From assembly GCF_042680805.1 (NCBI RefSeq), contig NZ_JBHUEM010000028.1:1-64000 (forward strand): a stretch of 64,000 nt of DNA, written 5' to 3'. Source of the DNA: Bacillus_CJ salitolerans. Lineage in GTDB: Bacteria; Bacillota; Bacilli; Bacillales; SA4. Positions 17,653 to 25,130 of the stretch are shown piece by piece. The stretch's first letter is position 1, and each line of letters begins with the position of its first letter. The position numbers and the translations under genes are program-made. The notes under the pieces were generated by a model. It was not told the DNA's origin. It did no database searches and saw only the letters and a program-made list of their open reading frames with translations.

Positions 17653-18128
17653 ATGAAGAGACGTTATGACAGAGAGAATGCAAAAAACGAAATAATAGAA
17701 CATGCTTCCCTTCTATTTTCACAAAAAGGATATAATCAAACATCATGAAGGAACAAGGATTTGGCCATATTGTTAACACGTCATCTGCTGCAGGTCACGG
17801 TCCATCACCTGTGTCAGCAGCTTACTCAACTACAAAGCATGCTGTTGTTGGATTACTACATTATGAAGCAGAAGAATTCGGTATTAAAGTAAGTACGCTT
17901 TGCCCAGCATTCGTTGATACCCCTATCTTTGGTAAAGCAAAAGCCATTAATATCGATAAAAACGTCATACAAAAACAATTGAAAAAGCAAAAAATGATGA
18001 CACCAGAGAAGCTCGTTAAAATTACGCTTGATGGCGTTCATAATAATAAACCAATCATCTGTCCTATGCCAATGCGTAAAACGATGGATATTGTGTTTGC
18101 AATGATTCCCCTTTACACTATGCTCTAA
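17653..18128 (+). pseudogene. Deletion scar: TetR N-terminus joined to an SDR C-terminus
   Basis: ATG 17653, behind AAGGAGTAACATTTTG, encodes 31 residues of a TetR regulator (EIIEHASLLFSQKGYNQTS) and stops at TGA 17746, just where helix 1 should lead into the HTH. From 17745 the sequence is the C-terminal part of a short-chain dehydrogenase: GHIVNTSSAAG with the catalytic Ser region, then YSTTKHAVVGL (YxxxK) and a normal C-terminus ending at 18128. The SDR lacks its Rossmann half. A deletion joining two neighbouring genes explains this. The SDR tail has an ATG overlapping the TGA but cannot bind a cofactor. Confidence 0.85.
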
Positions 18129-18217
18129 TGAGACTAGTTTGTAAGGTTAGTAGAGAAGCATGAAAATCACCGTAATATGGTGTGCACTCGAAATGATAAA
18201 AAGGGGGGGAAGTACCT

Positions 18218-19720
18218 TTGAAACAGAAAATATATCTATTCCTTCTTCTAGTGTGGATAGGGAGCTTTTTACCTGAATCGCAGCTTCTTGAAACCTATGC
18301 AGCAACAGATACTATGCAAGAAAAGATTAGTCTTATCGAAGAAGAAATACAGAAGAACATGAATATACACGACATCCCAGGAATGGCATTTGCCCTAGTG
18401 GATAAGAATGGAACGATATTTGCTAATGGTTTTGGCATACTAGATGTAAGAGATGACTCTAGTAAAATAGATGAGTATACAAATTTTCAGCTAGGGTCTT
18501 TATCCAAAGTGTTTACATCATTAGCCATCATGCAGCTTCAAGAAAAAGGTGATATAAACATCGAAAAACCAGTAGTGGAATATCTCCCATGGTTTTCGAT
18601 TAAAGATTCTTTCTTGTCTAATCAAATAACCATTAAACATTTACTCAACCATTCTAGTGGTCTACCAGGAAGACTAAATGTGCACGATGTAGACACGATA
18701 GACAGACAAGAAATTATACGTGCAGTCAAACAGAAACTTAATGGTGTTATATTGGTGGGCAAACCTGGAGAAGTCTATGAGTACACGAATATGAATACGG
18801 ACTTATTACAGCTTGTTATCGAGGAAGTGACAGGTGAATCATTTGAAAATTATATGAATGAACAGATTTTCAAACCGCTTGAAATGAATCGAACGGGATA
18901 TTTTACGTATCAAGATCGTCAATTAAATAATACAGCCACTGGACACCGTTATCACTGGGGAGATTTGCGCCCCTATAAGGAAGAGCTCGTATATGCAACA
19001 TCTAATTCAGCTGGTTTGTCCTCCAATGTTCGAGACTTAGCTAATTTTATGATCATGCTATTAAATGATGGAAAACAGGATACAAAATCTCTGGCTAGTG
19101 CTAATAGTATAGCTGAAATGTTTCAACCGAATGATTGGGGAATTGGCTATAACTGGTATATTTACCCGCATAATGTGTATATGGAAGGCGGTCTACCTAG
19201 CTTTACATCTACAATGGTTCTTGCTGCAGATCAATCCTTTGGGTTTGTCCTACTATCTAATTCCAAACAAAATATAACTCTGCATACTGGCTTTAATCTA
19301 TTTAAAATACTCAATGAACAAACACCAACAACTCTAGCAGTCTCTGATTTTCCAAAAATAGATTATGATGCCAAAATTATTCTGACAATCGTAATCATGA
19401 TTGGCATAGTGCTAGTCTGGACAGTAACTTTATTAGTATATCAATTAATAAAAGGGTCTAAAAGAATTGCCTTTAGTAGGCCAGGGGGTAAAAAATCTAT
19501 TTTTCTATTATTGATCCTTTCTCTGTTTTTAGGAATCATGACCTACATTTACGTCATACTGCCTTATTACATCGGAGTTCCCACGTTATATGACTTTAAA
19601 AAGGAACCTGATTTTATTATGGGAATATTGTTATTTACGATCATCTATTCAGTCTATTCCTTGTGTTTATGCTTCAGGATTCTTTTCGTGCGTAACGTTA
19701 TAAATGATCATGTAGTATGA
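18218..19720 (+). CDS. Membrane-bound serine hydrolase, beta-lactamase class C fold
   Basis: TTG 18218 follows AAGGGGGGGAAG. Residues 1-28 are a signal peptide (cleavage near ETYAA). Residues 32-360 are the beta-lactamase/PBP-like domain: the nucleophile motif SxxK is in LGSLSKVFTS, the YxN motif in YTNMNTD, and EGGLPSF takes the place of the KTG/HTG motif. Three to four TM helices follow (about 388-410, 425-445, 463-485), so the hydrolase domain is external. This layout is common in Bacillus proteins of the esterase/D-aminopeptidase/FmtA-like group. Substrate unknown. It stands alone. Confidence 0.85.
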   Translation: MKQKIYLFLLLVWIGSFLPESQLLETYAATDTMQEKISLIEEEIQKNMNIHDIPGMAFALVDKNGTIFANGFGILDVRDDSSKIDEYTNFQLGSLSKVFTSLAIMQLQEKGDINIEKPVVEYLPWFSIKDSFLSNQITIKHLLNHSSGLPGRLNVHDVDTIDRQEIIRAVKQKLNGVILVGKPGEVYEYTNMNTDLLQLVIEEVTGESFENYMNEQIFKPLEMNRTGYFTYQDRQLNNTATGHRYHWGDLRPYKEELVYATSNSAGLSSNVRDLANFMIMLLNDGKQDTKSLASANSIAEMFQPNDWGIGYNWYIYPHNVYMEGGLPSFTSTMVLAADQSFGFVLLSNSKQNITLHTGFNLFKILNEQTPTTLAVSDFPKIDYDAKIILTIVIMIGIVLVWTVTLLVYQLIKGSKRIAFSRPGGKKSIFLLLILSLFLGIMTYIYVILPYYIGVPTLYDFKKEPDFIMGILLFTIIYSVYSLCLCFRILFVRNVINDHVV

Positions 19721-19810
19721 ATTGTGAGGTAAGAAAATCTTATTTACGGAAATTTTGAAATAGACTACCATTTATAGGAATATATTGATAAAGAATGGTG
19801 GAAAACAATC

Positions 19811-20380
19811 ATGAGTTTTTTCATTAGAAAAGGTACACGTATCGATCTACAAGGAATTGATGAACTAGTTAAGTTGGTTAAAGAGAACCTATTAGAGCAA
19901 CATATTTTTCAATGGGATGATAATTATCCGAATAAAGAGTATTTAGAGCATTGCATTCATGAAGGAGATCTTTATGTTTTAGAGGATGATCAGGATATAA
20001 AAGGAATTGTTGTACTCAATGAGTGGCAGTCTCAAGAGTGGGAAAGCATCCATTGGACAGAAGGTAGCCCCCTTGTTATCCATACGCTTTGTATCCATCC
20101 GAAAGACCAGGGAAAAGGGATTGGCAAACAACTCCTTCTATTTTGTGAAGACTATGCTAAGAAGAATGAATATGACCATATTCGGTTAGATGCTTTCGCA
20201 GGGAATAAAACGGCATTAGGTTTATACGAAAAGTACGGCTATGAGTATAGGGGAGACGTACAATTTGACTTTAAGCCTGTTGGGCATGAAACATACCGTT
20301 GTTATGAAAAAGCGCTAGGTGGCAAGGTTTTTATAGGGAAAAGTTCTGATAAAACTGTGGAAGTAGCCGATAAAAAGTGA
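19811..20380 (+). CDS. GNAT N-acetyltransferase with repeat-derived C-terminus
   Basis: A GNAT-fold acetyltransferase. The acetyl-CoA loop is in IHPKDQGKGIGKQLL and the later helix has NKTALGLYEKYGYEYRG. The catalytic domain ends about residue 168 (YRCYEKAL). The last 20 or so residues (GKSSDKTVEVADKK) are encoded by the first two units of repeat array B, which begins at 20342 within the gene. So the tail looks acquired by repeat spread over the old stop codon. Substrate unknown. ATG 19811 lies behind GGTGG with a spacer of about 10 nt. Confidence 0.83.
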   Translation: MSFFIRKGTRIDLQGIDELVKLVKENLLEQHIFQWDDNYPNKEYLEHCIHEGDLYVLEDDQDIKGIVVLNEWQSQEWESIHWTEGSPLVIHTLCIHPKDQGKGIGKQLLLFCEDYAKKNEYDHIRLDAFAGNKTALGLYEKYGYEYRGDVQFDFKPVGHETYRCYEKALGGKVFIGKSSDKTVEVADKK

Positions 20381-20517
20381 CTAGTTGATGATAAAAGCTA
20401 GGAAGTTGCTGATAAGGAAAATAGTTGATGATAAACAGTAAAAGTTGCTGAAAAAATAAGGAAGTTGACGATAAAAAACAGCTAGTCGCTGATAAAATCA
20501 ATAAAGCTGCTGATAAC
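20342..20517. repeat. Phased short-motif array B (9 units)
   Basis: Units of the AGTTGCTGATAA type start at 20342, 20362, 20383, 20404, 20423, 20443, 20463, 20484 and 20505; spacing is 20, 21, 21, 19, 20, 20, 21, 21. Units vary at the middle bases (GCTG, GATG, GACG, GCCG) while GATAA is nearly constant. The first two units are inside the 3' end of the GNAT gene. Confidence 0.9.
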
Positions 20518-20620
20518 GATCAATTTCTGAAATAAATCAGTTGTTTTTTCCTGCGAATGAATTAATTATGCAATGAAATCTTGTCTAATGGATAAATATG
20601 AATAAATCTTTCAAACTATA

Positions 20621-20649
20621 TTGATTAAATTCTGAATATTTGATACAAT
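20621..20649 (+). promoter_or_regulatory. Sigma-A-type promoter of the cyclo-ligase-like gene
   Basis: TTGATT (20621-20626), a 17-bp spacer, and TACAAT (20644-20649). Transcription would start near 20656, about 40 bp before a leader hairpin. Confidence 0.6.
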
Positions 20650-20694
20650 AAAACATATTTTTAATGAGCTATATTTTTATATAATATTGTTTAC

Positions 20695-20741
20695 AAAATG
20701 CTGTGAGTGAATGCTAATGTTCATTTACGGCATTTTTTTAG
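20695..20741 (+). terminator. Leader terminator ahead of the cyclo-ligase-like gene
   Basis: A 16-bp stem with G-U pairs forms between AAATGCTGTGAGTGAA (20696-20711) and TTCATTTACGGCATTT (20720-20735), followed by seven T. It lies after the promoter at 20621 and before the start codon at 20780, and 315 bp after the preceding gene. So it is placed as an attenuator rather than as the end of the GNAT transcript. Confidence 0.7.
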
Positions 20742-20779
20742 CGTTAATGGCTCTATTTTCACATAAAGGTTGGATCGAG

Positions 20780-21511
20780 ATGACAGTGAAAGATGAGATA
20801 CGACATAAGGTTTGGAGTGTATTAACTGAGCAAAAATTAGGCCGATTTCCTTTTCCGCTAACGGGGCGGATTCCTAACTTTAAGGGAGCCGAGCAGGCAG
20901 CCCATCATGTTGTTCAATTAGACGTTTATAAAAGGGCAAAGGTGATCAAAGTAAACCCCGATTCACCACAGCTGCCACTTAGGGCACAAATCATTCGGGA
21001 TGGTAAAACTCTATTAGTGCCGACACCAAGACTAAAAGCAGGATTTATTATGGTAAAACCTGAATGGGTTCCAAACGGGGAAGAGAGAAAAGCTGCAAGT
21101 TTAAGCCATATTCATGCATATGGAAAGGTGATCCCGTTAAAGGACATGCCTATGATTGATTTAATTGTAGTAGGATCTGTGGCTCTTCATAAGGATGGTC
21201 GTAGAATTGGCAAGGGAGAAGGCTATGCAGACCGGGAATATGCAATTATTCGGGAGCTAGGTAATCCTGAAGTACCCGTTATTGGAACGGTACATAGTGT
21301 ACAAGTTGTCACAGATGACATTCCAAAGGATCCGTATGATTTAACCGTGGATTATATCGCCACAGAAGCCGTTATTTTCAAAACAGATAGCCCATATGAG
21401 AAACCGCCAGGGATTTTTTGGGAACGTGTTACGGATCAGGAAAAGGAAGAGATGCCGGTTCTCGAGGAAATCTATCAACTCATTGAAGAAAGAAAAAAGA
21501 GGGATTCTTGA
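20780..21511 (+). CDS. 5-formyltetrahydrofolate cyclo-ligase family protein
   Basis: A 243-residue protein of the 5-FTHF cyclo-ligase/MTHFS family (COG0212). The family signature near the C-terminus, GRRIGKGEGYADREYA, carries the Gly-rich nucleotide site and the metal-binding Asp. The length and the N-terminal RFPFPLTGRIPNF block resemble the divergent MTHFSD-like branch rather than the short canonical enzyme, so activity on 5-formyl-THF is not certain. I chose ATG 20780 (AAAGGTTGG in front); an ATG at 20711 lies within the leader hairpin. It overlaps the next gene by 1-4 bp and is probably attenuated. Confidence 0.82.
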   Translation: MTVKDEIRHKVWSVLTEQKLGRFPFPLTGRIPNFKGAEQAAHHVVQLDVYKRAKVIKVNPDSPQLPLRAQIIRDGKTLLVPTPRLKAGFIMVKPEWVPNGEERKAASLSHIHAYGKVIPLKDMPMIDLIVVGSVALHKDGRRIGKGEGYADREYAIIRELGNPEVPVIGTVHSVQVVTDDIPKDPYDLTVDYIATEAVIFKTDSPYEKPPGIFWERVTDQEKEEMPVLEEIYQLIEERKKRDS

Positions 21512-22071
21512 TGATACTATATGGTGAAAGAGTACAACTTCGGTTTCTTGAACGAAATGATGCAGAAGAGTTTTTAGAGCTTTTGTTGAAAAATAAAGAC
21601 TACTGGGGAAGATATGAACCACTACGAGATGAAGCTTACTATACGTTAGAAAAGCGGGCAATTGAGATTGAGGAAAATTATAAAGATGCCAGTAATGGAC
21701 GAGGCTACAGTTGGGGAATCTTCATTGATAAGGGTAACACGTTAATCGGTGATATATCTCTTTATGGAGTTAAACCAACTCCGTTTTCATCAGGCTCTGT
21801 TGGATATTCCATCGACTATGACCAAGCGGGAAATGGCTATGCGACAGAAGCATTACGTCTTGTCTTAGCCTTTGCCTTTGATTATGCTCAATTACACCGA
21901 GTCCAAGCCGGGGCAGCCCTGGATAATGAAGGATCCATTCGAGTGTTAGAGAAAGTCGGATTTATTCAAGAAGGGATTTCGAGGAAGAATTTAAAAATAA
22001 ATGGGGAATGGAAAGACCATTATCAGTACGCAATAATTGATGAGGATTGGCAGCTACAAAAAGAAAAATGA
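21511..22071 (+). CDS. GNAT acetyltransferase, RimJ/RimL type
   Basis: An acetyltransferase of the ribosomal-protein-alanine-acetyltransferase-like group. VQLRFLERNDAEEFLELL is the typical start and AGNGYATEALRLVLAFAF the acetyl-CoA loop; NEGSIRVLEKVGFIQEG closes the domain. It may acetylate protein N-termini or a small molecule. TTG 21508 or ATG 21511 could be the start; GAGGG lies in front of both. The gene overlaps the stop of the cyclo-ligase-like gene and is translationally coupled to it. Confidence 0.82.
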   Translation: MILYGERVQLRFLERNDAEEFLELLLKNKDYWGRYEPLRDEAYYTLEKRAIEIEENYKDASNGRGYSWGIFIDKGNTLIGDISLYGVKPTPFSSGSVGYSIDYDQAGNGYATEALRLVLAFAFDYAQLHRVQAGAALDNEGSIRVLEKVGFIQEGISRKNLKINGEWKDHYQYAIIDEDWQLQKEK

Positions 22072-22098
22072 CCGTGTCAAAAGACTCGGTCATTTTAC
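22066..22098. terminator. Bidirectional terminator
   Basis: AATGACCG (22067-22074) pairs with CGGTCATT (22087-22094) around a 12-nt loop. It has an A-run before and a T-run after, and overlaps the 3' ends of the two convergent genes. Confidence 0.85.
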
Positions 22099-22656
22099 AT
22101 TATACTCAAAAATGATCAACAAGGAGCATATGATTGGAATTGAAGTAAGAATGGCGAGGAATGGCTTTACATAATGAAGCCGTAGCATAATATACATGGT
22201 TGGGTAAAAGAAAAATTCCCATAAAAACGAATAACCCTCATAAAATTTGATATAGCCCCACTTGTAGGCAAACCATTCGATAATAATGGACCCTGCGACC
22301 CACTTTCCGATATAGTACAGTTGCTGCGTTTTATCTTTATGATCTGGATAATGGTGTAGAAATAGTAGGGAAATGGCGGGGAGCGTAATAAACGTATATA
22401 ACGTATTATTAATGAAGTGACTAATGAATGGCTTTTCAAGTACCCAAAGCTTCTTTAAGCTATGTGCAATAAAGAGGTAGAATAGATTCATCATCGATAT
22501 ATAATACATGGTGGGCAAATAATCGTGAATTCTTTTGAAGCCTCTCGAAAATAGTGAGGCAATTACGAGTCCTGTTGCACATAACAAATGGTACATAAAG
22601 AAGCCCTTTCTTTTAATAAATTTGGTGGCGAATAGTACTATTATCATATTTTCCAA
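22090..22656 (-). CDS. CBO0543-family membrane protein
   Basis: A polytopic membrane protein with five TM helices and the layout of the CBO0543 family common in Bacillaceae: a short TM core, a conserved WFAYKWGYIKFYEGYS segment between helices, and EFFFYPTMYIMLRLHY. Function is unknown for the family. The longest frame begins at TTG 22656; the ATG at 22596 (MYHLLCATG) is another possible start and neither has a strong ribosome site. It converges on the GNAT gene and shares its terminator. Confidence 0.75.
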   Translation of the reverse strand: MENMIIVLFATKFIKRKGFFMYHLLCATGLVIASLFSRGFKRIHDYLPTMYYISMMNLFYLFIAHSLKKLWVLEKPFISHFINNTLYTFITLPAISLLFLHHYPDHKDKTQQLYYIGKWVAGSIIIEWFAYKWGYIKFYEGYSFLWEFFFYPTMYIMLRLHYVKPFLAILTSIPIICSLLIIFEYNVK

Positions 22657-22992
22657 AAATAGGGGTTGTATTCACGAGGTTTGATACTGGGAATTATTTC
22701 CAAAGTATAAAACATACGTATTCAAAAAAAGAGAGCCCGACTAACAAGGTTTGCGAATCAGGCTTTTGTGCATATGCATTAATTGGTTGTCTTGAAAGGC
22801 TCATCGCCTTCAACAGGTTTGATCGATAATTCACTAGATGTTGATGACGATACTGACTTGAATAACACTTGCTGTATAAAGGGAATCACCTCTTATTTTT
22901 TGTTTTTAGTATATGAAATAGTAGAGGAGCCACGTGTCATGTATCGCACACTTTTTGTATTTGTCAAAATGGTGACGATTAGTAGGAGTCGA

Positions 22993-23226
22993 TTATTTTT
23001 TCCTGTTTAAAAGGTTGATTAATACATGTGTTTTATAAAGCTCGAGCTTTTTGCCCTCGTAATAACGTATGCCTTCTTTTTTTAGTTCACAAATCAACCA
23101 ACCTTTACTTCCGATGTGCATCCAACTCAATCCTTTCTTAGTAAAGTGTAGGAATGGACCTATCCTAATTTGAAGGGCTTTCATTGTATCAGTGAGACAA
23201 TCTGTATGAAAAGTGATATGAACCAC
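22993..23226 (-). CDS. Possible small hypothetical protein (up to 77 aa)
   Basis: The reading frame from ATG 23184 (62 residues; GTG 23226 is the far limit) has coding-like composition: alternating hydrophobic/basic residues, LSWMHIGSKGWLICELKKEG and a basic tail LINLLNRKK. I recognise no family and see no ribosome site at either start. It overlaps the leader of the GNAT gene at 23251 on the other strand. It could be a remnant. The rest of 22657-23250 holds a weak hairpin near 22733-22765 and nothing else I can support. Confidence 0.35.
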   Translation of the reverse strand: MVHITFHTDCLTDTMKALQIRIGPFLHFTKKGLSWMHIGSKGWLICELKKEGIRYYEGKKLELYKTHVLINLLNRKK

Positions 23227-23250
23227 TTTTTGAAAAGAGGAGGGGATCTA

Positions 23251-23661
23251 ATGAAATATATAACTGATATAACGAACATAAATGAAGGTATGCTTGAAGG
23301 GGGATTTTTTGATGGATGGCCTAATCCACCTTCTACACATACACATTATCGAATATTACAAAACAGCTTTCGGTTTATTGCGGCCATTGATGAAGATACA
23401 AATCAAGTCATCGGCTTTATAACGGCAATTAGTGACGGAGTGCTTTCAGCCTATATACCACTACTAGAGGTACTTCCTTTCTATAAGAATAGAGGTATTG
23501 GATCTAAGTTAGTGAAAATGATGTTAGATGAATTAAATAGCTTATATATGATCGATTTACTGTGTGATGCAGAATTACAACCGTACTATGAAAAACAAGG
23601 AATGAGTAAAGCACAAGGAATGATGAAGCGATATTATGAAAATCAACATGGTGAATTGTAA
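23251..23661 (+). CDS. GNAT acetyltransferase
   Basis: A compact 136-residue GNAT domain. The substrate-binding N-terminus (GGFFDGWPNPPSTHTHY) is distinctive. The CoA loop is VLPFYKNRGIGSKLV, and the C-terminal strand-helix is LQPYYEKQGMSKAQGMM. The longer frame starts at 23170, but ATG 23251 follows GAGGAGGGGATCTA and is the start. Its size and the FGWPxPPS-type N-terminus match a family of small Bacillus GNAT proteins without known substrate. Monocistronic. Confidence 0.85.
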   Translation: MKYITDITNINEGMLEGGFFDGWPNPPSTHTHYRILQNSFRFIAAIDEDTNQVIGFITAISDGVLSAYIPLLEVLPFYKNRGIGSKLVKMMLDELNSLYMIDLLCDAELQPYYEKQGMSKAQGMMKRYYENQHGEL

Positions 23662-23679
23662 AAATGAGTTAATAACCTA

Positions 23680-23708
23680 TTGCATTTGATAAGTAGAGTC
23701 ATTATAAT
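23680..23708 (+). promoter_or_regulatory. Sigma-A promoter of the leader-pyrH unit
   Basis: TTGCAT (23680-23685), exactly 17 bp, then TATAAT (23703-23708). Transcription should begin near 23715, giving a 35-nt 5' UTR before the leader peptide and about 140 nt before the kinase gene. Confidence 0.75.
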
Positions 23709-23749
23709 TTAATAGATTAATCATTACAGGTGGAAGGGGAGTGTTTTGA

Positions 23750-23797
23750 ATGAAAAAAATTTCGTTAATTCGTTCACTCCTTTTTCTTTTTCATTGA
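23750..23797 (+). CDS. Leader peptide (15 aa) of the UMP kinase paralogue
   Basis: ATG 23750 is preceded by GGAAGGGGAGTG at good spacing and encodes MKKISLIRSLLFLFH. Its stop TGA (23795-23797) overlaps the first bases of the terminator stem that begins at 23796. The last codons are a pyrimidine-rich run (CTCCTTTTTCTTTTTC). A ribosome finishing this peptide would cover the base of the terminator. Both position and content fit a transcription-attenuation leader. Confidence 0.72.
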   Translation: MKKISLIRSLLFLFH

Positions 23798-23829
23798 AGC
23801 AAGGGCTGTTGCCTTTGCTTCTTTTTTTT
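23796..23829 (+). terminator. Attenuator terminator between leader peptide and pyrH paralogue
   Basis: GAAGCAAGGGC (23796-23806) pairs with GCCTTTGCTTC (23811-23821) around TGTT, followed by eight T. It lies only 24 bp upstream of the kinase start, so read-through is needed for expression. Confidence 0.88.
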
Positions 23830-23852
23830 ACCCATTTTCGAAAGGAGAGAGA

Positions 23853-24587
23853 ATGATGAAGTATAATAGGGTGTTAATTAAGCTAAGTGGTGGAGCATTA
23901 GGGGGAGAAGGAGAAAGCTTTGATCCGGACCGATTAAATCACATTGCTAATGAAGTTCTATCTATTGTCGAGATGGGAATTGAAGTCGCCATCGTAGTGG
24001 GTGGGGGGAACATTTTCAGAGGAAAGCAAGCCGAGATATGGGGGATCGATCGGGTTGAGGCTGATAATATTGGAACGCTTGGTACGATAATCAATAGTTT
24101 AATGTTAAGGGGCGTACTAAAAAGCCAGACGAAAAAGGAGGTACGCGTGATGACGTCGGTGCCTGTCTCATCTGTAGCGGAGCCATACATTAGACTACGA
24201 GCCATTCACCACCTAGATAAAGGATACGTTGTGATTTTTGCTGGAGGAAATGGGCAGCCATTTGTAACAACGGATTACCCGAGTGTGCAACGGGCGCTAG
24301 AAACAAACTGTGACGCGATTTTAGTTGCAAAGCAAGGGGTAAACGGTGTATTCACAAGTGATCCAAAACTGGATGTCCATGCTAAAATGTACGACCATCT
24401 TAATTATGAAGACGTGATTACCAACAATCTTCAAGTCATGGACCAATCTGCTTTTCTGTTGGCAAGAGATTATAACTTGCCGATTCATGTATTCAATTTT
24501 GATGACGCTGGTGTCATGAAGCAAATTTGTGAAGGGCTGCATGTCGGAACGCTGATAAGTCAAGAGAAGACGGTTCTTTCATCATAG
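23853..24587 (+). CDS. pyrH: UMP kinase paralogue (PyrH-like)
   Basis: An amino-acid-kinase-fold UMP kinase, which makes UDP from UMP and ATP. Visible motifs are VLIKLSGGALGGEGESFD (phosphate loop; KLSGEAL in canonical PyrH), VVGGGNIFRGKQA, the AEPYIRLRAIHHLDKG block and FTSDPKLDVHAKMYD. Several core positions differ from the housekeeping enzyme: GG for EA in the first loop, AGGNGQPFVTTD for AAGTGNPFFSTD, and VAKQGVNGVF for KATKVDGVY. It is not in the usual tsf-pyrH-frr setting, so it is probably a second enzyme; I recall diverged UMP kinases in the B. cereus group. ATG 23853 follows GAAAGGAGAGAG. Expression should be attenuated by the leader. Confidence 0.85.
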   Translation: MMKYNRVLIKLSGGALGGEGESFDPDRLNHIANEVLSIVEMGIEVAIVVGGGNIFRGKQAEIWGIDRVEADNIGTLGTIINSLMLRGVLKSQTKKEVRVMTSVPVSSVAEPYIRLRAIHHLDKGYVVIFAGGNGQPFVTTDYPSVQRALETNCDAILVAKQGVNGVFTSDPKLDVHAKMYDHLNYEDVITNNLQVMDQSAFLLARDYNLPIHVFNFDDAGVMKQICEGLHVGTLISQEKTVLSS

Positions 24588-24626
24588 ATAAGAAGCAACG
24601 AAAAAAGAGATGAAAAAGTAATCTCA

Positions 24627-24658
24627 GGCTGTCGAGAAGGTCTCGGCAGCCATTTTTT
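24627..24658 (+). terminator. Terminator of the UMP kinase paralogue
   Basis: GGCTGTCGAGA (24627-24637) pairs with TCTCGGCAGCC (24641-24651), followed by six T. The same stem sequence type occurs after the fumarase gene at 53037. Confidence 0.88.
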
Positions 24659-24744
24659 ACTTTCTAACACAATATATGGTGGTTGTGTAGTATGCCTCAT
24701 TTATTCTAAAAAGGGAAAACATCCGACAATATTTCCATAAGAGA

Positions 24745-24841
24745 TGTTCTCAAAGACATTTTGAGGGTCTAAGTCGAGTGAAATGTCTCAGAGAGGTGTT
24801 CTCAAAGACATTTTGATGGTTTAAGACGAGTGAAATGTCGG
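24745..24841. repeat. 52-bp tandem repeat (2 units)
   Basis: TGTTCTCAAAGACATTTTGA starts at 24745 and again at 24797, so the period is 52 bp. Each unit continues GGTCTAAGTCGAGTGAAATG or close to it. Within a unit AAAGACATTTT and GAAATGTC give a loose dyad. Half-related sequence is at 11397. Confidence 0.75.
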
Positions 24842-24917
24842 TTAGGAGGATCCTATTGGTTATTTTAAGGAGTTTTGATTGTGAAATCTATTTCGAATAT
24901 TTTAGGTTTTCCCACAA

Positions 24918-24950
24918 GAAAAAGAGATGAAATAGTCATCTCCTTTTTCG
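24918..24950. terminator. Bidirectional-looking hairpin
   Basis: GAAAAAGAGATGA (24918-24930) pairs with TCATCTCCTTTTTC (24936-24949), one G bulged. It lies between pyrH and the convergent gene ending at 25130 and could end the latter. Confidence 0.6.
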
Positions 24951-25005
24951 CTGTACTATTAGGGAGTATAAGTTTCTAGTGTTTACCTTGTACGATGTTC
25001 TCGCG

Positions 25006-25130
25006 TAATCTCGCTCCAGCGCCCAAATGCTCGAGATCAATAAACTTAGAAGAAAATAAGGGAATATTAATGTCAATATTACACTTTTGCTCTGCCAAAG
25101 GATAAATGGGAATTTGCTCCTTTTGTTCCT
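25006..25130. repeat. GCTCCAGCGCCC-type element, diverged copy
   Basis: Starts TAATCTCGCTCCAGCGCCC and ends GCTCCTTTTGTTCCTTAAAA, matching both ends of the copy at 17285, with CTCGAG inside. The central hairpin block is replaced by other AT-rich sequence. It abuts the 3' end of the gene at 25130. Confidence 0.55.

Noticed and set aside
22779..22889. Minus-strand ORF of 36 residues beginning at GTG (VIPFIQQVLFKSVSSS)
   Set aside because: The GTG lies inside what would be its ribosome site and nothing else supports it.
22783..23010. Plus-strand ORF of 75 residues
   Set aside because: No ribosome site, unlikely composition, crosses a hairpin region.
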